A stretch of DNA of 64,000 bases from Actinomycetaceae bacterium. GTDB taxonomy: Bacteria > Actinomycetota > Actinomycetes > Actinomycetales > Actinomycetaceae. The notes beneath the pieces were generated by a model that saw only the letters and a list, made by a program, of their open reading frames with translations, was not told the origin of the DNA and searched no databases. Positions 43,726-53,333 of the stretch are shown in pieces. A program made the translations under genes and the position numbers. The stretch is taken from positions 67,739 to 131,738 of the forward strand of contig JAUMUM010000004.1 of NCBI GenBank assembly GCA_030530685.1, given 5' to 3'. Numbering within the stretch: the stretch's first letter is position 1; the number at the start of each line of letters is the position of its first letter.

Positions 43726-45144
43726 CTAGCCGACAGCGTTGACGGCCCGGGCCATGACAGGCCTCACGGGCAGGTCGTAGGTGCCGACGAACTCCTCGAC
43801 ATTGCCGTGGAACTGGCGCTTAAAGTGCAGGACTCCGGCGTCCGAGGCGTCCTCGCTGAAGTCCCCCGTAATGCCGAAGAAGTTGTACCAGCGCACGCCG
43901 TGCTCGATCGCCCACTCGAACATCGCCCGGTGAATGAGGTAGATGCCGTAATAGGACTGGTACTGGGAGTAGGCGCCGGACAGGAGATTAACGAGCTCGT
44001 TGGGTGAGTGGACGAAGAAGCTCGCAGCCAGGATCACCTCGTTGCCCTCTGCCTCCTTGATCGCCCGGGTCTCATCCTCGCGGCGAGCCAGGACGTCGAG
44101 CCGCGCTCGGTGCTCCTTGAGGGCATTGCGCTGCTTCTTGCCGAGCTTGCGCCCCTCGGCCTCGGCAGCCGCCTCGTGCTCTTCGAGCTCGGCGACCTTG
44201 GGGGCGATTGTGGCACGCTCGTCGGCGATGAGGGAAAGATACTTGTCGCAGTCGAGCACCGCGGCGGGCATCATGCACTCGTCCGGATACAGCTGAGCTG
44301 CCAAGTCCCGGTAGAAACCGAAGGCCGACGAGGAGATCGAACTCATGTCAGTGCGCTGGGCCGTGTGTTCCATGAGCTTTTCGAAGACCTCGAACTCGCT
44401 GGGCTCAAGCATGCGCACCTCGACGCCGTTCGTACCGTGGCGGTGGAACCCGGTACGAACGACCTGGCCGCAGGAGGCCACCGCCTCGTCGAAGGTCATC
44501 GAGCCGAGGTCCTTGGTGTAGATGTAGCGCATCTGAATGTCCGCCGACTCGTAAAACTCGCGGTTAACCTTGATCGCGCCAAGTTCCTTCATGACCGAGT
44601 CGAAGAGTGCCGCATCGGGGTTGGCTCCCGACGGCGTGATGTCCTCGTAATAGCGCCTTTCCAGCGGTGGATTGACCCTCACGGAGACGATATTGCGTTC
44701 CTTGGCCAGGTAGTCGCGCATCTTCGTGAAGAAAGTGCTCACCACCTCGCGGTCAGACCAGTCCAGGTGAGGGCCGTAGGAGATGATGGCGCGCCTAAAG
44801 AAGCGCTTCCACGGCCGGAACACGATACTGGCGACGCCCACGATCCTCCCGCCGTCCTTGGCTTTGACGCCCACTACCGCCTCGCCCGCACTCTTTCCGT
44901 TGGCCTCGCCGCCGGACTCGCCCGGCTCCCGGGAGGAGGATGCCGCGCCGACGGGAGCGGCGCCTACGGATGTCGCGTCGGCGGGAGCGGAGTCGTCGAC
45001 CAGTCCGAAAAAGTCGACGTCGTAGCCTTCGGATCGTCGCACGGCCGCGTAGGACGGAAGCTGGGTATAGAAGAAACGATCCTGTGATCGCACGAATGCC
45101 TGGTACTCGGACTCGGATAGGTGGACGAACCTCATGGGTTTCAT
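43726..45144 (-). CDS. FemAB/FemX-like peptidoglycan bridge aminoacyltransferase
   Basis: 472 aa. Uses aminoacyl-tRNA to add amino acids to the lysine or ornithine side chain of lipid II. The two GNAT-like domains are seen (FFYTQLPSYAAVRR at the start; SYGPHLDWSDREVV, RNIVSVRVNPPLE, VRTGFHRHGTNGVEVR, SYYGIYLIHRAMFEWAIEHGVRWYNFFGITGDF, then GVLHFKRQFHGNVEEFVGTY at the end). A helical arm AELEEHEAAAEAEGRKLGKK is the tRNA-synthetase-like coiled coil of the family. A low-complexity Ala/Gly/Ser/Glu insertion of about 40 residues (coding roughly 44878-44995) interrupts the first domain. ATG 45144 or 45135 may be the start. Confidence 0.9.
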   Translation of the reverse strand: MKPMRFVHLSESEYQAFVRSQDRFFYTQLPSYAAVRRSEGYDVDFFGLVDDSAPADATSVGAAPVGAASSSREPGESGGEANGKSAGEAVVGVKAKDGGRIVGVASIVFRPWKRFFRRAIISYGPHLDWSDREVVSTFFTKMRDYLAKERNIVSVRVNPPLERRYYEDITPSGANPDAALFDSVMKELGAIKVNREFYESADIQMRYIYTKDLGSMTFDEAVASCGQVVRTGFHRHGTNGVEVRMLEPSEFEVFEKLMEHTAQRTDMSSISSSAFGFYRDLAAQLYPDECMMPAAVLDCDKYLSLIADERATIAPKVAELEEHEAAAEAEGRKLGKKQRNALKEHRARLDVLARREDETRAIKEAEGNEVILAASFFVHSPNELVNLLSGAYSQYQSYYGIYLIHRAMFEWAIEHGVRWYNFFGITGDFSEDASDAGVLHFKRQFHGNVEEFVGTYDLPVRPVMARAVNAVG

Positions 45145-45371
45145 TGTCCAAGACGAACCAAGAATGCGAAAACACATTGGTCACATAGAAGCTGTTTCGT
45201 GAGGATTGATACAAACCTGCACTACCCCGGCGCTCAGAGGCTACCTTACGCCCATTCCCATGGCCGACGATCGCCATGGGTCGCGGTGCAACGAGCGCGA
45301 ATTCGGCGGGTGCGCCAAGCGGAGTGCCGGACCGACCGAAGGGCACCCGCGCAAGGAGACGGCCCTCCGCC

Positions 45372-46520
45372 TCACCCCGAGGCCGCGGCGGACCTCCTCG
45401 CGGCAACGGCCTCCAGGGCAAATTCAGCCCCCTGCTCGCGCATGCCGTTCGAGAAGTACTCCAGGTGCCCGCGAAGCGAGCCCCCTCCTCCGCTCTGGCA
45501 GAAGAAGTCGTCGCGCACGCAAAAGCTCCGGATCCGCGAGGCGTATGCATCAAGGGAACCCTGCGGCCGGGCCATCGTCCCACTTCTGCTCGGGTCGTAG
45601 TCTCCGGCGTTGAAAGGCTCCGAGCCGGCAAAGCCCAGATCGCCATAGAGGACGACGGCGTCCACGCGTTGGGCGGCCTCGGACGGCAAAGCCGCCACAT
45701 CCTGGCCCCATCTGCGCGATTCGGGCGAGATCAGGGCATCCGTGACGACCATCGCGCCCTGAGAGTAGCCGAGGAGGACAAACCTCTGCCCCGGGCAAGC
45801 CTGCGCCTGCTCGGTGAGAAGCTGGACGAGCGCCCCGATCCCCTGCTCTGCGCTGCGCCTGAGGTCGAAAGAAGCCGGATAGTCCAGGCTGACGTACGTC
45901 GCCTCGGGCGCTACCTCGTCCAGCTCCCCCATGATCTGATTGGCGACGGGAGACAGAAGCTGGTCGCCGTCGTCCTGCTCACCCGTGCCACGCACCGTGA
46001 CGATGACATATGTCGCGCACTGCTGGGACTGGGAGCCGGAAGGCGAATGCTCACCGGGAACTCCGGACAGCGAGGGAACCGAAATGCTGGGAATGCTCGG
46101 CGTCGGCAAGACCGCCGTGGGACGGGGTCTGTTCTCGCTGGCTCTCTGCGAGCTGCGCTCCAGGACCACCACGACCAAGAGGATGATGCCGATGACCACG
46201 CAGGAGAGATCTCTGATGTCCCTCCAATCTATGTTGTCCCTCCACCGATCGGAACTGATGCGTTGCCTGGCGGATGCCGGTTGCTCCGACGCCGAAGACC
46301 GCTGCGAGGAGGCGTCAGCCTGCCGGCCACTCGTATGCCACGCCGAGGAAGCTCCCGGACTCGCAGCACTCCTGCCGCGCCTGCGGGCCGACCCGTAGGC
46401 GCTGCGTCGCTCGCGTCCTGAGTCGAAAGGTCCGCGGGCTCCGCCGTCCCCACTGTGTTCTTCGTGACGTCTCCAGCCTTTGCGGCGTCCGTCGTCGAAA
46501 GGGCCTCGTCCTGCGGTCAT
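45372..46520 (-). CDS. Cutinase-like secreted or membrane-anchored serine hydrolase
   Basis: 382 aa from ATG 46520. A long arginine/serine-rich cytosolic N-terminus (about 115 residues) precedes one transmembrane helix (LSCVVIGIILLVVVVLE). After a Ser/Pro linker comes a cutinase-fold alpha/beta hydrolase: CATYVIVTVRGTGEQ, then the nucleophile motif GYSQGA. Acid and histidine are probably in FCVRDDFFC and the C-terminal RGHLEYF. Cutinase-family proteins of actinobacteria are lipid or polyester esterases at the cell surface. The GGAGG to ATG spacing is 12 bases, so an earlier start is possible. Confidence 0.78.
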   Translation of the reverse strand: MTAGRGPFDDGRRKGWRRHEEHSGDGGARGPFDSGRERRSAYGSARRRGRSAASPGASSAWHTSGRQADASSQRSSASEQPASARQRISSDRWRDNIDWRDIRDLSCVVIGIILLVVVVLERSSQRASENRPRPTAVLPTPSIPSISVPSLSGVPGEHSPSGSQSQQCATYVIVTVRGTGEQDDGDQLLSPVANQIMGELDEVAPEATYVSLDYPASFDLRRSAEQGIGALVQLLTEQAQACPGQRFVLLGYSQGAMVVTDALISPESRRWGQDVAALPSEAAQRVDAVVLYGDLGFAGSEPFNAGDYDPSRSGTMARPQGSLDAYASRIRSFCVRDDFFCQSGGGGSLRGHLEYFSNGMREQGAEFALEAVAARRSAAASG

Positions 46521-46723
46521 GCCATGAGAATACCTCCGCGGGCGAGCGCGCAGGTCGGCGGCCGCCTGCGCCGAGACGCCGACCGGAGCCAGTGACAGTG
46601 CCATACCAGCCCACAAGCGTTGAGCAACGCCGTTCCACATACGCCAGCGAGGCGGCGCCACGTCGCGCTTCGTGAGAAACTGAACCCCGTCAGGAAAGAC
46701 GGGAAAGGCGCAAGGAACCGCAG

Positions 46724-47956
46724 ATGACAGATTTCGACGAGGTGATCGATCGCCGCGGCACGGCCTGCCTCAAATGGGATTTCGCCGAGCAACGCGGCAG
46801 GCCGGCTGACGCCCTCCCCCTGTGGGTGGCCGACATGGACCACGCCACCGCCGCACCCATTATCGAGGCACTGCACGAGCGCGTCGAGACCGGAATCTTC
46901 GGGTACACGGACCGCGACGAGGCTTACGACCGCGCGCTGGTCGGATGGTTCGAGCGTCGCTACGGCTGGCATGTGGAGGCAAAGTGGAACGTCGTGGCAC
47001 CCGGCGTCGTCCCGGCACTTGCCGTGGCTGTGCAGGCCTACACCGAGCCCGGCGATCCCGTCCTCATTGAGGAGCCGGTCTACTACCCCTTCCGCGGCGT
47101 CATCGAAGCCAACGGCCGCAAAGTCGTCTCCGTGCCGCTCGTGCGCAAGGCCGACGGCACCTACGGCCGCGACCTGGCGGCCGTCGAGCAAGCAGTCCGC
47201 GAGCACGACGTCGGCCTCATGCTCCTGTGCAACCCGCACAATCCCGTCGGGCACCTGTGGAGCAGGCAGGAGCTGGCCGAACTTGCCGACCTGGCAATCG
47301 CCCGCGAAATGAAGGTCGTCTCCGACGAGATCCACGCCGACCTGACCTACCCGGGCCATGCAGCCACGCCCTTCGCCTCGCTGTCACCGCAGGCGGCGGA
47401 CCTGACAATCGCGTGCACCTCCCCGTCCAAGGCCTTCAACCTGGCCGGGCTCCAACTGGCCAATATCCTCATACCCAATGCCCTACTCCGCTCGGAATTC
47501 CGCAAGGCGCTGTTGCGCTTTGGCTACTCGCAGCCGTCGGCGCTGGGGGCCGTAGCCTGCCGCGCCGCCTACGAATCGGGCGACGCCTGGCTTGACGCCC
47601 TGCGCGAGCACATGGCGGCCAACCGCACCTACGTGGTCGAGCGCCTGGCCGGGATCGAGGGGATCGACGCCGTCGACCAGCAGGCCACCTACCTCATGTG
47701 GCTCGACTGCTGCGGCCTCATCGAGCGCCTGGGCATCGACGCCGGCGACCTGGACGTATTCTTCACGCAGCAGGCCAAACTGTGGCTCGACGACGGCCTC
47801 ATGTTCGGCGAGCCCGGCCGCGGATATACGCGCCTGAACATCGCCTGCCCGCGCGCCACGCTGAAGGCAGCCTTTGACCGCCTCGATGCGGCAGTGGCCG
47901 GGGTGCCCACCGTGTCCGCAACCACCCAGACTGGCCCAGTCACCCAGGGAGAATGA
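46724..47956 (+). CDS. MalY/PatB family PLP-dependent C-S lyase
   Basis: 410 aa fold-type I PLP enzyme. FDEVIDRRGTACLKWDF and LPLWVADMDHATAAPIIEALHERVETGIFGYT are the MalY/PatB signature; the PLP lysine is in TSPSKAFNLAGLQ, and CNPHNPVGHLW and DEIHADLTYPG follow the expected order. Members cleave cystathionine to homocysteine and act as aminotransferases. It forms an operon with the CGL-like gene one base away, in a methionine/cysteine gene group. Confidence 0.92.
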   Translation: MTDFDEVIDRRGTACLKWDFAEQRGRPADALPLWVADMDHATAAPIIEALHERVETGIFGYTDRDEAYDRALVGWFERRYGWHVEAKWNVVAPGVVPALAVAVQAYTEPGDPVLIEEPVYYPFRGVIEANGRKVVSVPLVRKADGTYGRDLAAVEQAVREHDVGLMLLCNPHNPVGHLWSRQELAELADLAIAREMKVVSDEIHADLTYPGHAATPFASLSPQAADLTIACTSPSKAFNLAGLQLANILIPNALLRSEFRKALLRFGYSQPSALGAVACRAAYESGDAWLDALREHMAANRTYVVERLAGIEGIDAVDQQATYLMWLDCCGLIERLGIDAGDLDVFFTQQAKLWLDDGLMFGEPGRGYTRLNIACPRATLKAAFDRLDAAVAGVPTVSATTQTGPVTQGE

Positions 47957-47957
47957 C

Positions 47958-49076
47958 ATGACAGCTGAACGCGAAGAGCTCCGCCTCGAAACCATCATCG
48001 CCCACGTGGGCGCCGTCACGGACAAGGTCACGGGGGCGCTGACTACTCCCATCACAATGTCGACCGCCTACGCGCACCCCGCTCTCGGCCAGTCGACGGG
48101 CTACGACTACACGCGCACCGCCAACCCGACGCGCGACGTCCTCCAGGACGCGCTGGCACGGCTCGAAGGCGGCGTTGCAGGTTTCGCGACGTCCTCGGGC
48201 ATGGCGGCCGTCGACCTGCTCATCGGCACGCTCGCCCCCGGATCGCGCATCGTCACCACGGAGGACCTGTACGGTGGGAGCTACCGACTCCTGGGCGAAC
48301 TGAGCGCCTCGGGCGCGCACCGGGTCGACTTCGTCCACGGCGAGGACGGTCTGCTCGCCGCCCTCCAAACGCCGGCCGACCTCGTCCTCATGGAAACGCC
48401 CACGAACCCGATGATGGTCGAAGTCTCCATCCCGGCCATCGCGGCCGCGTCCCGCGCCGCAGGCGCACTCCTGGCGGTGGACAACACGTTCTACACTCCC
48501 GTCTTCCAACAGCCGCTGGCCGAGGGGGCCGACATCGTGCTGCACTCGGCCACGAAGTACCTGGGCGGCCACAATGACGTCCTCGCCGGCGCCCTCGTGA
48601 CGGGTCGCGAGGACCTGGCGCAGGCACTGGCGGCGCGCCTGAATACAACCGGAGCCACGCTTTCGCCCTTCGACTCGTGGCTGCTCATGCGCGGGATCAA
48701 GACCCTGGCGCTGCGCATGGAGCGCCACCAGGCCAATGCCCGCCGGGTCGCCGCCGCCCTCGAGGCGAGCGAGCACGTCGCGCGCGTCTACTACACGGGG
48801 CGCGGCGGGATGATCAGCTTCGACCCGGCCGAGCACGTCGACATGCCGGCAATCCTCACGCACGTCAGGCTCTTCACCTTCGCCGAGTCGCTGGGCGGGG
48901 TCGAATCGCTCATCACGTGTCCGGCCGTCCAGACACACATGGACGTGCCTCGCGAGCGACGCCTGGCCTACGGGCTGAGCGATACCCTGCTGCGCTTGAG
49001 CGTCGGGCTGGAGCATCCGGATGACCTCGTCGCCGACCTTCTCGGGGCGCTGGAGGCGGCCGCTATCAGGCAGTGA
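47958..49076 (+). CDS. Cys/Met-metabolism PLP enzyme (cystathionine gamma-lyase/synthase-like)
   Basis: 372 aa. TTPITMSTAYAHPAL, YDYTRTANPTRD, GFATSSGMAA, METPTNPMM and the PLP-lysine motif HSATKYLGGHNDVLAG identify the Cys/Met metabolism family. Whether it is a gamma-synthase, gamma-lyase, beta-lyase or O-acetylhomoserine enzyme cannot be told from motifs alone; being paired with MalY, a transsulfuration role is likely. ATG one base after the preceding stop, with GGGAG in the 3' end of the previous gene. Just after it, GACGCCGGTGTTCA occurs twice (49075-49107, 19-base period). Confidence 0.9.
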   Translation: MTAEREELRLETIIAHVGAVTDKVTGALTTPITMSTAYAHPALGQSTGYDYTRTANPTRDVLQDALARLEGGVAGFATSSGMAAVDLLIGTLAPGSRIVTTEDLYGGSYRLLGELSASGAHRVDFVHGEDGLLAALQTPADLVLMETPTNPMMVEVSIPAIAAASRAAGALLAVDNTFYTPVFQQPLAEGADIVLHSATKYLGGHNDVLAGALVTGREDLAQALAARLNTTGATLSPFDSWLLMRGIKTLALRMERHQANARRVAAALEASEHVARVYYTGRGGMISFDPAEHVDMPAILTHVRLFTFAESLGGVESLITCPAVQTHMDVPRERRLAYGLSDTLLRLSVGLEHPDDLVADLLGALEAAAIRQ

Positions 49077-49215
49077 CGCCGGTGTTCATCAGCGACGCCG
49101 GTGTTCACGCTCCCCGCGTGCCTGCGTGGCCGGGCGTTCCCGCGCAACCCTGGCGATTGGACGCGGCCGGTCGCCGGGGCGTCGGATCTCCGCTCATCCC
49201 TCGGCGGCCCGGGCC

Positions 49216-50454
49216 CTATGCCCGCACGGCCCGGGCGATCTCGCCGATTTCCCCGGGGCCGACGCGGCAGCATCCGCCAATCAGCCTCACGCCGGCGTCG
49301 AGGAAGTCGGGCACCAGGCCGGTGATCGACTCCGGCGTGCCCGAGGGCGCCGGTCTCCACGCGCGCGCCCGTCGGTCCCATGTCTCGCCGCTATTGGGGT
49401 AGGCCATGAGGGGCGCGGCGCCGGCCTCGGCAAGGCAGCGGACGGCTGCCAGGGCTTGGTCCGGGGCGCAGCAGTTCACGCCGAGCGCCACGAGACCTTC
49501 GGCGCCATCGAGCGCTCGCACCACATCACCTAGCGAAGTCCCGTCGCGAAGCCCGGCCTGCGCGGCTGTCACGCTCAGCATCCACGGCCGCCCCGTTCGC
49601 GCTAGCTCATCGGCCAGTGCCTCGACCTCGACAATGCTCGGGATGGTTTCGGCGAGCAGGACATCGGCGCCGCTGGCGGCCAGCACCTCAATTCGCGGCC
49701 GGTGCCAGGCGGCCAGTTGCCGCGCGCCCAGGCCGTAGGAGCCGTCATACTCGGTCCCCTCGCCCGGGCCTGCGCCGTAGGGGCCGATGGAGGCGGCCAC
49801 GATTGGTTGCCGGGCCACGGCGGCACCTGTCACGTCAAGACCCCGGTCCACGGAAGCGCCTGGCACGTCACATCCCCGGTCCACGGCGGCGTCCGATGCG
49901 AAGGGCGTGCGTTCGCTGCCTCCCGCGGTGAGGGCGCCATTTCCGGCTTCCGTGCTCGGGGCGGCGCCAGTCTGGCTTCGGCTCGGGGCGGCGTCGGCGT
50001 CCACTCGGCCCACATCGCGAGCGGCCTGGGCGGCCACGTCGACGCTCAGACGCAGGAGCCTTTCGCATTCGCGCTCGGCCTCGGCGCGCGAGCCCGCCAG
50101 GCCTGCGGCGAGCAGGCCGTCGGCCGACACCTGGTACGAGCATGTGATTGCCGCCTGCGCGCCGGCCTCGAAGAAGTCGCGATGTGCCGCGCGCACCTCC
50201 TCCGGAGCATCCCGCAGGATCTGGGCCGACCACAAAGCGCCCGTGACGTCGGCGCCCCGCGTCTCCAGGTGCGTGCCGAGGCCGCCGTCGAGCACGATAA
50301 CGTTACCGGGACCTAATCGGCCGGAAACGAGAGCCGACACTTCCGTGCCATGCGACGTCGACGCCCCGCGCGCCGGCGACGAGTCACGCGAGGGCCGCGC
50401 TTCCCACGTCGTCTCGCGGTCGGGCGTCACCGAGCGATTCTCACGCGAAGCCAT
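49216..50454 (-). CDS. mmuM: Homocysteine S-methyltransferase (MmuM-like)
   Basis: 412 aa, ATG at 50454. Transfers a methyl group from S-methylmethionine to homocysteine, giving two methionines. VLDGGLGTHLETRGAD, TCSYQVSADGLLAAG, SIGPYGAGPGEGTEYDGSY, GVNCCAPDQAL and GGCCRVGP provide the fold and the three zinc cysteines. An insertion of about 60 low-complexity residues (coding about 49806-49985) separates the AARDVGRV helix from the conserved PIVAASIGPYG strand and contains a tandem repeat of VDRGCDVPGAS. The N-terminal 35 residues are also an extra leader. Divergent from mmuP. Confidence 0.9.
   Translation of the reverse strand: MASRENRSVTPDRETTWEARPSRDSSPARGASTSHGTEVSALVSGRLGPGNVIVLDGGLGTHLETRGADVTGALWSAQILRDAPEEVRAAHRDFFEAGAQAAITCSYQVSADGLLAAGLAGSRAEAERECERLLRLSVDVAAQAARDVGRVDADAAPSRSQTGAAPSTEAGNGALTAGGSERTPFASDAAVDRGCDVPGASVDRGLDVTGAAVARQPIVAASIGPYGAGPGEGTEYDGSYGLGARQLAAWHRPRIEVLAASGADVLLAETIPSIVEVEALADELARTGRPWMLSVTAAQAGLRDGTSLGDVVRALDGAEGLVALGVNCCAPDQALAAVRCLAEAGAAPLMAYPNSGETWDRRARAWRPAPSGTPESITGLVPDFLDAGVRLIGGCCRVGPGEIGEIARAVRA
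49831..49886. repeat. 33-bp tandem duplication inside the mmuM insertion
   Basis: CACGTCA..(A/T)CCCCGGTCCACGG occurs at 49831 and 49864, 33 bases apart, encoding the 11-residue repeats VDRGCDVPGAS and VDRGLDVTGAA. Confidence 0.8.
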
Positions 50455-50758
50455 GGTGCCATCGTAGGAGGATGTGAGGCGCCTCGCACTCCGGCAGCAC
50501 GATGTGGACGGGCAACGCAATGTGGACGGGGGCGCCGGCCAAGCCAGCCGGCCCGCGCCCAGAAGAGCAGGCCCGCGCCGAGAAGGGCACAACGGCGGCT
50601 GGAAGCGCGCGGCACACGCCAGCGGCGGCCGGCGTCGCGCATTGGCAAGAGCCACCCGCAACCGCGCACCATTTGCGATGTGGACAGTCCGTGCCGGCCT
50701 CCGCCCCATTTTCTAGGATGCGTGACAACCGAAACCACATCACCACCCTGGAAGGCAT
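50455..50758. other. Divergent mmuM/mmuP promoter region
   Basis: 304 bases between divergent starts. No SAM, SAH or T-box riboswitch structure could be recognised by eye. CGATGTGGACGGGCAACGCAATGTGGACGGG is an imperfect duplication near 50500-50530. Ribosome-binding site for mmuP is GGAAGG. Confidence 0.45.
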
Positions 50759-52306
50759 ATGAGCAGCACAAGCGCATCCGCACTCCGGGACGCCTCGACC
50801 GGTTCGGCCGGCGACGCGTCCTCGCCCGGGCACGCCGGCGACGCCTCCGCGCAGCCCGCAACGTCGTCAGGCCTGCGCCGCACGATGGAATCGCGCCACC
50901 TCGTGATGATCGCCCTCGGCGGCGTCATTGGCTCCGGCCTGTTCCTCTCCTCCGGCTACACGATCGGCCAGGCCGGCCCGCTCGGCGCCGTCATCGCCTA
51001 CGGCATTGGCGCCCTCGTGGCCTACATGGTCATGACCTGCCTCGGCGAACTCGCCCTCGTCTATCCGGTCTCCGGCGGCTTCCACGTCTACGCCAGCCGT
51101 GAGCTCGGCCCGGCGTGGGGATTTGCGACGGCGTGGCTGTACTGGATGTGCTGGGCCGTGGCGCTCGGAAGCGAATTCACGGCGTGTGCCATGCTCATGG
51201 GCCGATGGTTTCCCGGCGTCGACGACTGGGTATGGTGCCTGCTGTTCGCGATTCTCCTCTTCTCGCTCAACGCGTTCTCCTCTCGCGTCTTCGGAGAGGC
51301 CGAGTTCTGGCTGAGCCTGATCAAGGTGGTGGCCGTAATCTCAGTCATCATCATCGGGCTCGTCGCCATCGGCGGCTTCTACCTGGGCTCCAATCCCTTC
51401 GGAGGCGCCGGTTCAGCCGGGTCGGACACCGCGATCGGCCTGGCGAATTTCGCGACAGACAAGGGATTCTTCCCCGCGGGCATCGGCGGTGTGCTCATGA
51501 CGATCCTCGCCGTCTTCTATGCGTTCTCCGGGACGGAACTCATCGGCGTGGCAGCCGGCGAGACGCGCGATCCGGGCCGAGCAATCCCGCGCGCCATCCG
51601 GACCGCCGTCCTGCGCTTGACGATCTTCTTCATTGGCGCGATCTTCGTCATCGCGGCCATCCTGCCCTACGATCGGGCCGGGGTCAGCAAATCGACCTTC
51701 GTCGACACGCTTGACCATCTGGGCATCTCCGGCGCGGCTGACATCATGAACATCGTCGTCATCACCGCCCTGCTGTCGGCGGGCAACTCGGGACTGTTCT
51801 CCTGCACCCGCATGCTGCATTCACTCGCTTCGGAGGGCGAGGCGCCGGCCGCGCTGGCACGCACGACACGCCGCGGCATCCCCATGGTGGCGCTGGCCGT
51901 CTCCATGCTCGGAGGGCTCGCTTCGCTGCTGACGAGCGTCGTAGCGGCCGAGACGGTCTTCCTCGCCCTCGTCTCGATCGCGGGCTTCGCGGTCGTGGCG
52001 GTGTGGATAGCGATCGTCGCCTCGCAACTGGCCATGCGCAGGCGGCTGATTCGAGCCTCACAGGCGGGCGAGCCCGGCGTCGAGACGCTGACCTACCGCT
52101 CGCCGCTGTTCCCGGTGCTGCCAATCGTTGCGCTCGTTGCACTATTCACTTCGTTCATCGGCGCGGCCTTCGACTCCGAACAGATGCATGGTCTCCTGTT
52201 CGGCGTCCCGTTCACGCTGGTGTGCCTGGCCTACTACCGCCTGCGCTACGGTGCCGGTGTATTCCGTCCCACGCCGCGGGCTGAGTCTTTGCCCGGCAGG
52301 CAGTAG
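50759..52306 (+). CDS. mmuP: S-methylmethionine permease (MmuP-like)
   Basis: 515 aa APC-family permease with 12 helices. It matches remembered E. coli MmuP strongly: LGGVIGSGLFLSSGYTIGQA, RWFPGVDDWVWCLLFA, GTELIGVAAGETRDPGR, ISGAADIMNIVVITALLSAGNSGL, and AETVFLALVSIAGF, where other AAT-family members differ. The first 40 residues are a Ser/Ala-rich polar leader. Encoded divergently from mmuM, the enzyme that consumes its substrate, which strengthens the assignment. Terminator possibility downstream: GGCGGGC/GCCCGCC near 52374-52393. Confidence 0.85.
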   Translation: MSSTSASALRDASTGSAGDASSPGHAGDASAQPATSSGLRRTMESRHLVMIALGGVIGSGLFLSSGYTIGQAGPLGAVIAYGIGALVAYMVMTCLGELALVYPVSGGFHVYASRELGPAWGFATAWLYWMCWAVALGSEFTACAMLMGRWFPGVDDWVWCLLFAILLFSLNAFSSRVFGEAEFWLSLIKVVAVISVIIIGLVAIGGFYLGSNPFGGAGSAGSDTAIGLANFATDKGFFPAGIGGVLMTILAVFYAFSGTELIGVAAGETRDPGRAIPRAIRTAVLRLTIFFIGAIFVIAAILPYDRAGVSKSTFVDTLDHLGISGAADIMNIVVITALLSAGNSGLFSCTRMLHSLASEGEAPAALARTTRRGIPMVALAVSMLGGLASLLTSVVAAETVFLALVSIAGFAVVAVWIAIVASQLAMRRRLIRASQAGEPGVETLTYRSPLFPVLPIVALVALFTSFIGAAFDSEQMHGLLFGVPFTLVCLAYYRLRYGAGVFRPTPRAESLPGRQ

Positions 52307-52450
52307 GTCCAGGACGACTCGGGCTTTCCGATCTCGCCGTCTCTACGCCCGGCGGCGGCGCGGCCAGCGGCACGGCGGGCCGGCCTGCCCGCCCGCTGCC
52401 TTCCGTCGGAGGTCTCCCACACAGCCTGCCTTCTGCGCAACAATGGCTAC

Positions 52451-53077
52451 ATGAAACACCTCATCTGGGATATGGGCGGCACGCTCGTCGACACGTATCC
52501 CGATGTCGTGAGCACGCTCTGCCTGGCGGCCTACGGCGACACGCAGCCGGAGCACATGCGCACGACGTCGGCGCTGACCTTCCACTCGACCGCGCGGGCC
52601 ATCGAAACCCTCGCCGCCTCGTGCGGCGTTCCCCAAAGCCGCCTCGAGCGCGCCTACGAGGATCTTAAGGAACGCTGGCGAACGGAGCCGGCTCCGGCCA
52701 TGGACGGGGCGCGCGAGTTAATCGACTGCGTCCGCCAGCGCGGCGGCCTCAACCTCGTGGCCACGCACCGCGACCGCGACAGCGCCACGATCCTCCTGAC
52801 GCAGCTCGGTCTGGACGTTGACGACATGATCTGCGCGCCGGACGGAATCGAGCGCAAGCCGAGCCCGGCCATGAACCTCATGCTGGCGCGCCGTCACGGC
52901 CTGGCCCCGCTGGACGTTCTGTGCGTGGGAGACCGTTCGATCGACGCCGCATCCGGGCAGGCGGCCGGCATGAACTCGGCCCTGCTCATCCGGCCCGGGA
53001 CGGTGCTCACGCTCAACCACGCGGTGCCCGGCACGCTCATCGTCGCGAACTTGCGCGATCTCATTCCGTTCTTCTGA
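52451..53077 (+). CDS. HAD-IA family hydrolase
   Basis: 208 aa phosphoglycolate-phosphatase-like HAD protein. Motif I is WDMGGTLVDT, with Gly replacing the second Asp of DxDGT; motif II LVATHRD, motif III lysine in IERKPSPAMN, motif IV VGDRSIDAASGQAAGM. The DxGGT form is known in a HAD subfamily and weakens classical phosphatase acid-base chemistry. Substrate unknown. Confidence 0.88.
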   Translation: MKHLIWDMGGTLVDTYPDVVSTLCLAAYGDTQPEHMRTTSALTFHSTARAIETLAASCGVPQSRLERAYEDLKERWRTEPAPAMDGARELIDCVRQRGGLNLVATHRDRDSATILLTQLGLDVDDMICAPDGIERKPSPAMNLMLARRHGLAPLDVLCVGDRSIDAASGQAAGMNSALLIRPGTVLTLNHAVPGTLIVANLRDLIPFF

Positions 53078-53290
53078 CGGCCCAAGCCTCTGGCAGGCTT
53101 CGCTTCCAGCACCGCTTCCCGTCCAGCGGCGCTCCGCCCGACTCGGCAGACCCTGCACCGCCCGACTCCCCAGGCCTCACGCCAGCCCGCGTTCATTGGG
53201 ACCCTCAGCACTGCCGAAGGAGCCTCTCAGTGGGCACTGCACGCATGGCTCGCGCCTGTTGTTTCCGCGTCGCCACTGCTGGCATAATGG

Positions 53291-53324
53291 GATTGGGTAC
53301 GCGGCGTGTACCGGGTACCCAATC
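53291..53324 (-). terminator. Hairpin downstream of the small membrane peptide gene
   Basis: GATTGGGTAC (53291-53300) and GTACCCAATC (53315-53324), 10-base perfect stem; inner bases can pair further (GTACC/GGTAC). It starts 10 bases beyond the minus-strand stop codon at 53334. Confidence 0.6.
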
Positions 53325-53333
53325 GTGAGTCGC

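Noticed and set aside
50455..50758. SAM or T-box riboswitch in the mmuM/mmuP gap
   Set aside because: No conserved core or anti-terminator pairing recognised by eye; only short direct repeats.
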